In this document: in pieces, positions 35,587 to 44,983 of the stretch | How positions within the stretch are numbered: position 1 is the first letter of the stretch | Layout: the number at the start of each line of letters is the position of its first letter | Source of the DNA: Acidobacteriota bacterium | Lineage (GTDB): Bacteria; Acidobacteriota; Vicinamibacteria; Vicinamibacterales; UBA2999 | Assembly (NCBI GenBank): GCA_016184455.1 | Contig: JACPCS010000110.1 | Span: forward strand, 1 to 64,000 | Reading direction: 5' to 3' | Length of the DNA stretch: 64,000 nucleotides | Position numbers and translations under genes: made by a program | The notes under the pieces: generated by a model | Database searches by the model: none | The model's input: only the letters and a program-made list of their open reading frames with translations | Told to the model about the DNA's origin: nothing

Positions 35587-36327
35587 ATGAGCGATCTGCT
35601 CGCGCTGACGGCCGCCGCCGAGGCGACGCATTTCTGGTTCCACGGCTTCCGCGCGTACATCCGCCCCGTCATCCAGCAGATCGCCGGCGGACGCCGCGAC
35701 CTCCGCATTCTCGACGGCGGGTGTGGCACCGGCTACAACATGCGCGTGTTGCTCGCGCCGCACGGCCGGGCGTTCGGCTTCGACATGCACGTCGACGCGA
35801 TGCGGCGGGCGCGCGCGGCCGGGCGGCCGCTGGTGCGCGCGAATATGGAGCAGATCCCGTTTGCGTCCGGCAGCTTCGACGTGGTGACCTCGTTCGACGT
35901 CATGCAGAGCGTCCACGACGATCGGCGGGCGATGCGCGAGCTGGCGCGCGTGCTGAAGCCGGGCGGCCATCTCGTGCTGAACGTCACCGCCCTCGATTTC
36001 ATGGGCGGCGATCACGGCGACGTCTGGGGCGAGCTGCGGCGCTATACGCCGACACGTGCGCGGCGGCTCCTCGCCCAGGCGGGGCTCGAGCCGATCCGCA
36101 TCTCCTTTCTGTTCGGGTCGCTGCTGCCGTTGATGCTGGCGGTTCGGGTGTGGCAGCGGATTCAGCGGCTGTGGCGGACGCCGCACGGTGACGAGGACCT
36201 CATCGTCCCATCCCCGCCGATCAATGCGCTGCTGACCGCCCTCGTGAGAGGGGAGGCGGCGCTGACGCGCCGCGTCCCCATCCCGTTTGGCAGCTCGCTG
36301 ATGATTGTGGCGAGAAAACCGAGTTAG
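35587..36327 (+). CDS. Class I SAM-dependent methyltransferase
   Basis: LRILDGGCGTGYNMRVLLAPHGRAFGFDMHVDAMRRARAAG...VVTSFDVMQSVHDDRRAMRELARVLKPGGHLVLNV. Confidence 0.93.
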   Translation: MSDLLALTAAAEATHFWFHGFRAYIRPVIQQIAGGRRDLRILDGGCGTGYNMRVLLAPHGRAFGFDMHVDAMRRARAAGRPLVRANMEQIPFASGSFDVVTSFDVMQSVHDDRRAMRELARVLKPGGHLVLNVTALDFMGGDHGDVWGELRRYTPTRARRLLAQAGLEPIRISFLFGSLLPLMLAVRVWQRIQRLWRTPHGDEDLIVPSPPINALLTALVRGEAALTRRVPIPFGSSLMIVARKPS

Positions 36328-37148
36328 AACCGCGCGACGACGCCGAAGTACGGGCCCTGCATCTTCAGGTCGCCCGTGTCCTCGTCGACGATGTAGTCGG
36401 CGATGACGGAGCGATACCCGACCTGGGCGCCGATCCCGATGGCGCGGCTCGGGATGATGGTGGCGTTGATGTCGAAGTCGGTGAACTTCACGTCGAAATC
36501 ACCCGACGACACCTTCAGGCCGGTGAACTCGCCCGTGATCGCGATCATCGGCGTGACGTAGCCGCGGCCGATGACGCCGATCGTCGGCACCGGCGCGTCC
36601 GTGTCGGTGGCGGCCGTGCTGCGGAGCGCCGGGCTGTCGATGGCCGCCTGCACCTTGTTGTACTTGAGGTCGGCGACGACGCCGAAGAAGCCGCGGTCGC
36701 GCGAGACGAAATCCCACTCGTATCCGAACGTCCACAGATCCCATTTGATATCGGCCGAGGCCGGCGTATTGATCGTGAACGTGCGGCCCTGGAACGTGAA
36801 CGTCCGCCGGATCGTGGCGTCCTGCTCGTAGCTGAACTTCACGTAGCCGAACCGGAACTTGTGGTTTCGGCCGAGCGCGACGCGGAAGTCGGGAAACGAT
36901 TTGTCTTCGATGCCGAACTCCTCGACGAAGTCGACTTCATCGATGCTCGAGCCGGCAAGCGCGCCGGTCGACAGCCGCAGCTCGGGTGAAGGTCGCCAGG
37001 ACATCAGGCCGAGCTCCACGACCTGATCGTTGGGCGCCTGCGCGGCGGCGGGCGCTGCGGCGATGATCGGCAGGAGCAGCGTGCAGTACACGAGAGGGGC
37101 GATTCTGTTTCGCATGCGCCGCTTATCGGCATGTTTCGTGCCAGTCAT
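36324..37148 (-). CDS. Outer-membrane beta-barrel-like hypothetical protein
   Basis: Signal peptide; alternating beta pattern FRFGYVKFSYEQDATIRRTFTFQGRTFTINTPASADIKWDLWTFGYEWDF; C-terminal VARF. Confidence 0.65.
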   Translation of the reverse strand: MTGTKHADKRRMRNRIAPLVYCTLLLPIIAAAPAAAQAPNDQVVELGLMSWRPSPELRLSTGALAGSSIDEVDFVEEFGIEDKSFPDFRVALGRNHKFRFGYVKFSYEQDATIRRTFTFQGRTFTINTPASADIKWDLWTFGYEWDFVSRDRGFFGVVADLKYNKVQAAIDSPALRSTAATDTDAPVPTIGVIGRGYVTPMIAITGEFTGLKVSSGDFDVKFTDFDINATIIPSRAIGIGAQVGYRSVIADYIVDEDTGDLKMQGPYFGVVARF

Positions 37149-37177
37149 TAGACGCCAGGTCCTATACTGGTGAAACG

Positions 37178-38926
37178 ATGTCCCCTCGGCGCCGGCTGCT
37201 GGCGTACATCCTCCAGCACCGCCGGCCGTTCCTGCTCGGCCTGGTCTGCGTCTTCATCACCACCGCGGTCGCGCTTGCGAGCCCCTGGGTGCTGAAGCTT
37301 GCCGTCGACGACCTCGAACGCGGCGTCGACGCGGCGAAGATCCGGTTCTACGCCGCCGTCGTGCTCGGCCTCGCGGCGGTCGGTGGTCTGTTTCGCTTCC
37401 TGATGCGGCGGATCATCGTCGGCGCCTCGCGTCACATCGAGTACGCGATCCGCAACGACTTCTTCGCCCACCTGCAGCGGCTCGATCTCGCGTACTTCCA
37501 GCACCATCGGACCGGCGACCTGATGTCGCGTGCGACCAATGACCTCAGCGCGGTGCGGATGATGATCGGCCCGGCCATCATGTACTCCGCGAACACGATT
37601 CTGACCTGCGTGGTCGCGGTGGGCCTGATGATCTCGATCGACGCGCGGCTGACGGCAATCGCGCTCGCACCGCTGCCGCTCGTGTCGATCTCCGTGTGGT
37701 ACTTCGGGACGATCATCCATCGGCGATTCGAGCGCATTCAGGAGCAGCTCGCCGACATCAGCGCCATCGCCCAGGAGACGCTCGCCGGTGTCCGTGTCAT
37801 CCGCGCGTACGGACAGGAAGCGTTCGAAACCGAGCGGTTCCGGCGCGCCAACGAGGAGTACGTCCGGCGCAACCGCGGGCTGATCCGGATCGAGGCGATG
37901 TACTTCCCGATCATGGGGTTCCTCATGGGCATCGGCGCGCTGCTGGTGCTCTGGATGGGAAGCCGAGCGGTGGTTGCAGGCCGCATGAGCGTCGGAGAGC
38001 TGGTGGCGTTCAACGCCTATCTGATGATGCTCGCCTGGCCGATGATCGCGTTCGGCTGGGTGACGAACCTGGTGCAGCGCGGGATGGCGTCGTGGAAGCG
38101 CATGCTCGACGTCCTCGATATGCCGCCGCGCATCACCGACAGTGCCAGCCCGGCGCCCGTGCCGGGAGGCCGCGTGACCGGCCGCATCGAGCTGCGGCGG
38201 CTCACGTTCGCATACGGCGATCACGTCGTATTGCGCGACGTCTCCGCCGTGATCCCTGCCGGGACGACGACGGCGATTGTCGGTGCCACCGGGTCGGGGA
38301 AGTCGACGCTGCTCGGTCTGCTCCCGCGGCTGCACGATCCGCTGCCGGGGACCGTGTTCATCGATGGCACCGACGTCCGCGAGCTGCCGCTGGAGGTGCT
38401 GCGCGGTTCCATCGGATTCGTGCCGCAGGAGCCGTTCCTGTTCGGCGCCACGCTGGCCGAGAACGTCGCGTTCGGCGCGCGCGCGGACCAGGCCGATCGG
38501 TCGCGCGCCGAGCAGGCGGCGGCGCTCGCGCGCCTCGACAAGGACGTCGCGGCGTTTCCGCGCGGCTACGACACCATCATCGGGGAGCGCGGGATCACGC
38601 TGTCAGGCGGACAGAAACAGCGGACGGCCATCGCGCGCGCGCTCGTCATCGACCCGCCAATCCTGATCCTCGATGACGCGCTGTCGGCCGTCGACACGTA
38701 TACCGAGGAGGAAATCCTCGCGCGCCTGCGGAACGTGATGCGGCAGCGCACCGTCATTCTCGTCTCGCATCGGATCTCGACCGTCCGCGGCGCGGATCAG
38801 ATTCTCGTCTTGGACGAGGGGCGGATTGTGGAGCGCGGGACGCACGAGCAGCTCGTCGCCCGCAGCGGCGCCTATGCGGCGCTGTACCGCAAGCAGCTGC
38901 TCGAAGACGAGCTGGCGGCGTCATGA
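37178..38926 (+). CDS. ABC transporter permease/ATP-binding protein (heterodimeric exporter half 1)
   Basis: GATGSGKSTLLGLLPRL; ITLSGGQKQRTAIARALVIDPPILILDDALSAVD. Confidence 0.95.
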   Translation: MSPRRRLLAYILQHRRPFLLGLVCVFITTAVALASPWVLKLAVDDLERGVDAAKIRFYAAVVLGLAAVGGLFRFLMRRIIVGASRHIEYAIRNDFFAHLQRLDLAYFQHHRTGDLMSRATNDLSAVRMMIGPAIMYSANTILTCVVAVGLMISIDARLTAIALAPLPLVSISVWYFGTIIHRRFERIQEQLADISAIAQETLAGVRVIRAYGQEAFETERFRRANEEYVRRNRGLIRIEAMYFPIMGFLMGIGALLVLWMGSRAVVAGRMSVGELVAFNAYLMMLAWPMIAFGWVTNLVQRGMASWKRMLDVLDMPPRITDSASPAPVPGGRVTGRIELRRLTFAYGDHVVLRDVSAVIPAGTTTAIVGATGSGKSTLLGLLPRLHDPLPGTVFIDGTDVRELPLEVLRGSIGFVPQEPFLFGATLAENVAFGARADQADRSRAEQAAALARLDKDVAAFPRGYDTIIGERGITLSGGQKQRTAIARALVIDPPILILDDALSAVDTYTEEEILARLRNVMRQRTVILVSHRISTVRGADQILVLDEGRIVERGTHEQLVARSGAYAALYRKQLLEDELAAS

Positions 38927-38954
38927 CGGACCACGGAACCGAGAACTGACCGCG

Positions 38955-40757
38955 ATGTCGATCCACGAAGACGAAGTCATCGGCAGGGCCTACGACGCGC
39001 GATTGATGCGCCGCCTGCTGACGTACCTCGCGCCGTACCGGCCGCAGGTGGCGGTGGCGATCGGCGCCATCCTCGCTCATGCGCTGCTCGAGCTGGTGCC
39101 GCCGTACCTGACCAAGGTCGTCATCGACCGCTACATTCCGACGGGCGATCTGTCGGGGCTCGGGCTGATCGCCGTGATCTTCCTGCTCACGCTCTGCGGC
39201 TCCTTCGCGTTCGAGTACCTGCAGACCGCGACGATGCAGACGATCGGGCAGCGGATCATGTTCGACCTGCGGATGCACATCCACGGCCGGCTGAACCGCC
39301 TCGACCTGCGGTTCTACGATCGCAATCCGGTCGGCCGGCTGATGACGCGTGTCACGACCGACGTCGATGCGCTGAACGAGCTGTTCACGTCGGGCGTCGT
39401 GCCCGTCATCGGCGACGTGTTCACGCTCGTCGGGATCATGGCCGTCCTGGTGTGGATGGACTGGCGGCTGGCGGTGGTCGCCTTCTCGGTGCTGCCGCTC
39501 ATCGTGCTGATCACGCAGTGGTTCCGCCGGAACGTCCGGGAGTCGTACCGAACGGTGCGGGCGTGGATCGCGCGCATCAACGCCTACCTGCAGGAGCGGA
39601 TTACCGGCATGAGCACGGTGCACCTGTTCCGCCGGGAGGCGCGCGACTTCGCCGCCTTCGACGAGATCAACCGTCAGCACCGCGACGCCAACCTCCAGTC
39701 GATCTTCTTCTACGCGGTGTTCTATCCGGCCATCGAGCTCGTCAGCGCCCTTGCCTCGGCGCTCATCATCTGGGTGGGGGGTGGGTGGGTGATCCAGGAG
39801 ACGCTGACGCTCGGCTCGCTGGTGGCCTTTTTGCTGTACGCGCAGCGGTTCTTCCGGCCGATCAGCGACATGTCGGAGAAGTTCAACGTGCTGCAGGGCG
39901 CGATGGCCTCGTCCGAGCGCATCTTCACGCTGCTCGATACGCCGATCGAGGTCGCCTCACCGCTCAGACCGGCCACACCAGCCGGGCCCGGTGCGATCGC
40001 CTTCGAGCACGTCACGTTCGCGTACGTCGAGGGCGAACCGGTGCTGCGCGACGTGTCGTTCCGCGTCGAGCCCGGGGAGCGCGTCGCGTTCGTCGGCGCC
40101 ACCGGCGCGGGCAAGACGACGATCGTCAACCTGCTCCTGCGGTTCTACGACGTCCGGCAGGGGCGCATCACGATCGACGGGGTCGACATCCGCGACATGG
40201 ACCTCGCGCGCCTGCGGGCGACGATCGGTCTGGTGCTCCAGGACGTGCATCTGTTCTCCGGCACGATCGCCGGGAACGTGCGCCTCGGCAACGAGGCGAT
40301 CACCGACCGGGAAGTGCGCGCCGCCATCGAGGCGGTCCACGCGAACGTCTTCGTCGACCGGCTGCCGCAGGGGCTGGGGACCGCGGTCGCCGAGCGCGGT
40401 GCGACGCTCTCGGTCGGGCAGAAGCAGCTGCTGTCGTTCGCGCGCGCGCTGGCGTTCAACCGCCCGATCCTGATCCTCGACGAGGCCACCTCGAGCGTCG
40501 ACACCGAGACCGAGCTCCTCATCCGCGACGCGCTGAAGGTGATCATGCGCGGCCGGACGACGCTCGCCATCGCGCATCGCCTGTCGACGATTCAGGGCAT
40601 GGACCGCATTCTCGTGCTGCACAAGGGCCAGCTGCGCGAGTCGGGCACGCACCAGGCGCTCCTCGCGGCGCGGGGCATCTACCATCGGCTGTACCAGCTG
40701 CAGTTCCAGTCCGACCCCGCGCGCCCCACCCTGATCGAAAACCCTGCACGCGCCTGA
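38955..40757 (+). CDS. ABC transporter permease/ATP-binding protein (heterodimeric exporter half 2)
   Basis: GATGAGKTTIVNLLLRFYD; ATLSVGQKQLLSFARALAFNRPILILDEATSSVD. Confidence 0.95.
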   Translation: MSIHEDEVIGRAYDARLMRRLLTYLAPYRPQVAVAIGAILAHALLELVPPYLTKVVIDRYIPTGDLSGLGLIAVIFLLTLCGSFAFEYLQTATMQTIGQRIMFDLRMHIHGRLNRLDLRFYDRNPVGRLMTRVTTDVDALNELFTSGVVPVIGDVFTLVGIMAVLVWMDWRLAVVAFSVLPLIVLITQWFRRNVRESYRTVRAWIARINAYLQERITGMSTVHLFRREARDFAAFDEINRQHRDANLQSIFFYAVFYPAIELVSALASALIIWVGGGWVIQETLTLGSLVAFLLYAQRFFRPISDMSEKFNVLQGAMASSERIFTLLDTPIEVASPLRPATPAGPGAIAFEHVTFAYVEGEPVLRDVSFRVEPGERVAFVGATGAGKTTIVNLLLRFYDVRQGRITIDGVDIRDMDLARLRATIGLVLQDVHLFSGTIAGNVRLGNEAITDREVRAAIEAVHANVFVDRLPQGLGTAVAERGATLSVGQKQLLSFARALAFNRPILILDEATSSVDTETELLIRDALKVIMRGRTTLAIAHRLSTIQGMDRILVLHKGQLRESGTHQALLAARGIYHRLYQLQFQSDPARPTLIENPARA

Positions 40758-40761
40758 CGAC

Positions 40762-40804
40762 CTACGTAGTGTCCGGCTTTCGTCGGACCCGGACCATCAC
40801 GTAG
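40762..40804. repeat. Imperfect hairpin repeat with inner GTCCG/CGGAC stem
   Basis: CTACGTAGTG tccggctttcgtcggacccggac CATCACGTAG. Confidence 0.5.
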
Positions 40805-40860
40805 CCGGACCTGCACCGCGGCATTCCCCTTGCACCGTCTCTAGCCCTCGGGGCCAGTGC

Positions 40861-41685
40861 ATGTCTGTTCAGCCGGTCGAAGCCGTTCGGGCCAGCGCCG
40901 TCCCGTTCACTCGGCCAACGGAGGCGCTCGCGTCGCTGCTGGAGGCGATCGGCGACGCCCGTGTCGTTCTGGTTGGGGAGGCCTCATACGGCACGCACGA
41001 GTTCTACCGGATTCGCGCCGATCTCACCGCCCTCCTTCTCGAACAGCGTGGATTCGACATCGTGGCCGCCGAGGCCGACTGGCCCGACGCCGCGCGTGCG
41101 AGCCGGTGGGCCCGCCTGCAGTCCGATGAGGCCGGCGCCGCCGATGCGCTCGAGGGATTCACACGCTTCCCGCGCTGGATGCGGCGCAACGACGTCGTCG
41201 TCGACTTTCTCCGGTGGCTGCGCGAATTCAACCGCGGCCGGGAGGCCGCCGACCGCGTCGGCTTCTACGGGCTGGACCTCTACAGCCTGCACGCCTCGAT
41301 TGATGCCGTCCTGCGCTATCTCGCGGCTGTCGATCCGGCGGCCGCGGCCCGCGCCCGCGAGCGATACGCCTGCTTCGAGCAGTTCGGGGACGACGTCCAC
41401 AGTTACGGCTACACCACGAGCCTCGGGCTGTCGGTCTCGTGTGAGAGCGAGGTCGTCGAGCAGCTCGTCGATCGGCGCAGACGCGCCGCCGAGTACGCGC
41501 GCCGCGACGGCTTCGTCGCCGAGGACGAGTACTTCTCCGCCGAACAGAACGCCCGTCTCATCCGGAACGCGGAGCAGTACTATCGCGCCATGTTCGGCGA
41601 CCGTGCCGCGTCGTGGAACCTGCGCGATACGCATATGATGGAGACGCTATCTGCCGGAGACGTATCCGGTTGGAGTGTGACGTGA
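40861..41685 (+). pseudogene. Erythromycin esterase family protein, C-terminally truncated
   Basis: VVLVGEASYGTHEFYRIRADLTALLLEQRGFDIVAAEADWPDA..FPRWMRRNDVVVDFLRWLREFNRG..VGFYGLDLYSLHASIDAVLRYL...WNLRDTHMMETL then stops; second catalytic His region absent. Confidence 0.8.
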
Positions 41686-42359
41686 TTCCACGGGGCACAC
41701 GAGACGAGGAACGGCCGTTCGAGAACCGGCGGGCAGCCGGCCGGGCGCTGGCCGCGCTGCTGCGCCACTACGCCGATCGGCACGACGTGCTGGTGCTCGC
41801 GCTTCCGCGGGGCGGCGTGCCGGTCGCCTACGAGGCGGCGCAGGCCCTGGGCGCGCCGCTCGACCTCTTTCTCGTGCGGAAGCTCGGGACGCCCGGACAC
41901 CGCGAGCTGGCGATGGGCGCCATCGCCTCCGGCGGCGTCCGCGTGCTCAACGACCAGATCGTCCGCTGGTACGGCATCACGCCGGCCGACCTCGAGACCG
42001 TCGCGCGTGAGGAGGAGCGCGAGCTGGAGCGCCGCGAGGCGGCGTACCGGGAAGGTCGTGACCCCGCGCCCGTCGCGGGTCGCACGGTGATCCTCATCGA
42101 CGACGGTCTCGCCACCGGATCGACCATGCGCGCGGCGGTCCAGGCCGTGAGGCAGCGGCAGCCGGCGCGCGTCGTCGTGGCCGTGCCCGTCGGCGCGCCT
42201 CAGACGTGCGATGAGCTGTCGGCGATCGCCGATGAGGTCGTCTGCGCGCGGATGCCTGAGCCGTTCGCCGCCGTAGGGCAGTGGTACCTCGATTTCGATC
42301 AGACGACTGACGAAGAGGTGCGCGACCTGCTGCGGGCGCACGCATTGACCCATCAGTAA
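41682..42359 (+). CDS. Phosphoribosyltransferase family protein
   Basis: FENRRAAGRALAALLRHYADRHDVLVLALPRGGVPVAYEAAQALGAPLDLFLVRKLGTPGHRELAMGAIASGG...TVILIDDGLATGSTMRAAVQAVR. Confidence 0.92.
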   Translation: MIPRGTRDEERPFENRRAAGRALAALLRHYADRHDVLVLALPRGGVPVAYEAAQALGAPLDLFLVRKLGTPGHRELAMGAIASGGVRVLNDQIVRWYGITPADLETVAREEERELERREAAYREGRDPAPVAGRTVILIDDGLATGSTMRAAVQAVRQRQPARVVVAVPVGAPQTCDELSAIADEVVCARMPEPFAAVGQWYLDFDQTTDEEVRDLLRAHALTHQ

Positions 42360-42407
42360 ACCTCCGCGCCGGCACCGCCGTTGCTTCGAGAGCAGTGGAG
42401 GTTCCCA

Positions 42408-43049
42408 ATGAACATTCGCACAGCGCGAACGATGTACGCGTTTGCTCTCGCGGGAGTGCTCGCCACGGCCGCGTGCGGCGCCACCACGAGAGAGAACACT
42501 CCGACGACCGCGCCGCCGCCCTCGGGGCCGGCGCAGGTGTCCTCGAGCGAGCGTGGCGTGATCCCGGTCGGACAGGAGCTCGACGTGCGGCTGCAGAGCT
42601 CGCTGAGCTCGGAGACGTCTACCGTCGAGCAGCGCTTCGAGGCCACGACGGTCGTCGATCTGATGCAGGACGGCCGTGTGCTCGTCCCGGCGGGGTCGAT
42701 CGTGCGCGGTGTCGTGTCCGGTGTCCACCGTCCGGGACGGATCGAGCGCGCAGGCAGCCTGACGCTCGCGTTCGATCAAATCATCGTGCGAGGACGCGAG
42801 ATTCCGATGCGCGCCATGGCGACGCAGGTGTTCCAGAGCGGCGGCATTCGTGAGGAGGCGGGCACGATCGGCGCGGGCGCGGGCGTCGGCGGCATTGTCG
42901 GCGGCATCCTCGGCGGCGTGCAGGGCGCGCTGCTCGGAGCGGTGATCGGCGCCGGCGGCGCGGTCATCGCGACCGAGGGGAAGGACGTGCACCTGCCGGC
43001 CGGCTCGATGATCCGCATCCGCTTCGACACACCGGTGAACGTCGGCTGA
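42408..43049 (+). CDS. Lipoprotein with glycine-zipper segment
   Basis: MNIRTARTMYAFALAGVLATAACGATT; GTIGAGAGVGGIVGGILGGVQGALLGAVIGAGGAVIA. Confidence 0.75.
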   Translation: MNIRTARTMYAFALAGVLATAACGATTRENTPTTAPPPSGPAQVSSSERGVIPVGQELDVRLQSSLSSETSTVEQRFEATTVVDLMQDGRVLVPAGSIVRGVVSGVHRPGRIERAGSLTLAFDQIIVRGREIPMRAMATQVFQSGGIREEAGTIGAGAGVGGIVGGILGGVQGALLGAVIGAGGAVIATEGKDVHLPAGSMIRIRFDTPVNVG

Positions 43050-43059
43050 AAGGAGGCGC

Positions 43060-43275
43060 GTGATGGCTCGTAATGCAGACGTCCCGACCACGCGCCGCGC
43101 GCCGGAGCGCTCCGAGACGCGGCGCTGGGATCCGTATCGGGTCGTGCCGCTGCCGCCGGGCGCCATCGCCGATTCGGCAAAGGCGAAGTTCTCCAACGGC
43201 GTGCTCGAGGTGACGGTCCAGGCACCCTCGCAGGAAACGCGCCGGGGCCGGAAGATCGACATTTCCGGCACGTAA
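43060..43275 (+). pseudogene. Hsp20/alpha-crystallin gene with in-frame internal deletion
   Basis: RRWDPYR (typical Hsp20 N-terminus) fused directly to VVPLPPGAIADSAKAKFSNGVLEVTVQAPSQETRRGRKIDI (C-terminal ACD end). Confidence 0.75.
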
Positions 43276-43278
43276 CCC

Positions 43279-43974
43279 TCACGGCCCCTGCGGGGCCGCA
43301 ACGGGTGCGATGGTGGACGACGGTTCGAGGTGCGACGGTGCGTCCGACGGTGCGAAGTGCGAAGGTCCAGTGCTGGGTTCGGCTGCACCTTCGGACGCGG
43401 CACCCTCGAACGTCGCACCGTCGGACGCACTGTTCGCACCGCTCGCACCCTCGACCACCTTCGCACTTTCCGCTCGTGCGGCTTCCCGCCGTCTGAACAG
43501 GCGATCCACCAGGCTCGGCGTGCTCGCGTTCGGATTCCACCCGAGGCGGAGCACCGTGACGTCCACGGCGCGGCGGCCGAACGCCAGCGCCTCGTGGCAG
43601 CTCCACATGTAGATGTCGAGCACGCGCCCCTGCACCCGCGGTCCCGTGTCCATGATCGTGTAGACGCCGTTGTACTTCGCCGTGTCGGTCGAGAGGTTGA
43701 CGACGCTGCCGACCGGCAGGAGGGCGGGATCGGAGGCGGCGATGCCCGTGCGGACACCAACGCCGGATGCGGTCGTGCTCCCTTTGCAGTAGGCGGTCGC
43801 GGTGAAGGCGAGGCGCGAGCCGGCAGCCGGGAGCGTGGGGTCGACAAGGCCCCGCGGCGCCGCGTCGCGCGAGTCGAAGATGCTGGCGTCGTACAGCAGC
43901 ACGAACGCGGCCGACGCGATGCACGTCGCCGCCAGCTTCCGCCAGAGCGACCGGGAGATGAGGTGGCGCGTCAT
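43279..43974 (-). CDS. 3D-domain (Asp-Asp-Asp) cell-wall protein with low-complexity C-terminal tail
   Basis: FTATAYCKGSTTASGVGVRTGIAASDPALLPVGSVVNLSTDTAKYNGVYTIMDTGPRVQGRVLDIYMWSCHEALAFGRRAVDVTVL. Confidence 0.85.
   Translation of the reverse strand: MTRHLISRSLWRKLAATCIASAAFVLLYDASIFDSRDAAPRGLVDPTLPAAGSRLAFTATAYCKGSTTASGVGVRTGIAASDPALLPVGSVVNLSTDTAKYNGVYTIMDTGPRVQGRVLDIYMWSCHEALAFGRRAVDVTVLRLGWNPNASTPSLVDRLFRRREAARAESAKVVEGASGANSASDGATFEGAASEGAAEPSTGPSHFAPSDAPSHLEPSSTIAPVAAPQGP
43310..43500. repeat. Degenerate bidirectional ggtgcgaag/ttcgcacc repeat tract
   Basis: ggttcgaggtgcgacggtgcgtccgacggtgcgaagtgcgaaggtc ... cctcgaacgtcgcaccgtcggacgcactgttcgcaccgctcgcaccctcg. Confidence 0.6.
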
Positions 43975-44966
43975 CGGAAGTGCTCGTATCCCTCCGGCAG
44001 ATCGCGGCTGCCGCCGCCCGTTCGCAGCAGCAGCCGGCGCTCCCGCGTCACCTCGCCGATGCGGGTCACCAGGAGGCCGCCGAACGCCCGCTGCGCGCCT
44101 CGCAGCCGCCCATGGTGCGCCGGGCGCGACGTGAACAGCAGCTCATAGTCGTCGCCTCCCTGGAGTGCCGCCTCGATCGGATCGCGTCCGCGCGCCTCGT
44201 GCCAGCGCCGCACCGGGTCGGCGATCGGCAGCGCATCGGCGTCGATCGTGATGCCGGCGCCAGACGCCTGGGCGACCTGCCGAACCGCATCGGCCAGCCC
44301 GTCGCTCAGATCCATGCATGCCGAGGCGGCGCGGTGGCTCCCCAGCGCCAGTCCCGCGCGTACTCGCGGATCCGGACGGAGATACCGCTGTTCCTGCGCC
44401 TGCATCATCTGTGTGCCTCCGTCCCGCAGCGATTCGAGGCCCGCGAGGCCGTCACCGACCGTGCCCGTTAGATATACCCGATCGCCCGGACGCGCGCCCG
44501 ATCGCGTCAGCACCCGCCGCCGGCGCACGGTCCCGATGGCGGTCACATCGACGACGAGCGGGCCGGGCGAGCGCGAAATGTTGCCGCCGACCACGGCGAC
44601 GCGGTACGCGCTGGCGATCGCGAGCAGCCCGTCGACCAGGCCGTCGAACGTCGCCACGTCGAGGGCGTCGGGCAGCACGAGTGACAGGAGCGCCGCGCGC
44701 GGCCGCGCGCCCATCGCCGCCAGATCGCTGAGATTCACCGCCAGCGCCCGGTGACCGATGGCGTCGGGCGCGACGAAGCGCCGGTCGAAATGCACGCCCT
44801 CGACCTGCACATCGGTGGTGAACACGTCGAGCGCGCCGCGCTCCGGTTCCACGACCGCCGCATCGTCACCGGGGCCGACGACGAGCCACGCGGGCGCCAC
44901 GAGCCGCGCCGTGATGCGTTGGATGAGCGCGCGCTCGCCGAGGTCGGCTACGGTGCGAGTGGGCAA
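43971..44966 (-). CDS. thiL: Thiamine-monophosphate kinase
   Basis: LGERALIQRIT...VGPGDDAAVV...DVQVEGVHFDRRFVAPDAIGHRALAVNLSDLAAMGARPRAALLSLVLPD...CMDLSDGLADAV...QGGDDYELLFT; likely TTG start. Confidence 0.93.
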   Translation of the reverse strand: MPTRTVADLGERALIQRITARLVAPAWLVVGPGDDAAVVEPERGALDVFTTDVQVEGVHFDRRFVAPDAIGHRALAVNLSDLAAMGARPRAALLSLVLPDALDVATFDGLVDGLLAIASAYRVAVVGGNISRSPGPLVVDVTAIGTVRRRRVLTRSGARPGDRVYLTGTVGDGLAGLESLRDGGTQMMQAQEQRYLRPDPRVRAGLALGSHRAASACMDLSDGLADAVRQVAQASGAGITIDADALPIADPVRRWHEARGRDPIEAALQGGDDYELLFTSRPAHHGRLRGAQRAFGGLLVTRIGEVTRERRLLLRTGGGSRDLPEGYEHFR

Positions 44967-44983
44967 CTGAACAGGGGGGGAAG

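Noticed and set aside
33984-35729. 581-aa minus-strand ORF
   Set aside because: Antisense to the lytic transglycosylase with clear SLT motifs.
37178-40757. Tandem ABC half-transporters as a novel defence or secretion system
   Set aside because: Canonical heterodimeric ABC exporter pair with no accessory genes that would suggest a new system.
43310-43500. Possible CRISPR array in the ggtgcgaag/ttcgcacc tract
   Set aside because: Units are short, degenerate and in both orientations, with no regular spacers and no cas genes nearby.
41580-43847. 755-aa minus-strand ORF
   Set aside because: Antisense to the phosphoribosyltransferase, lipoprotein and Hsp20 remnant; no coherent domain.
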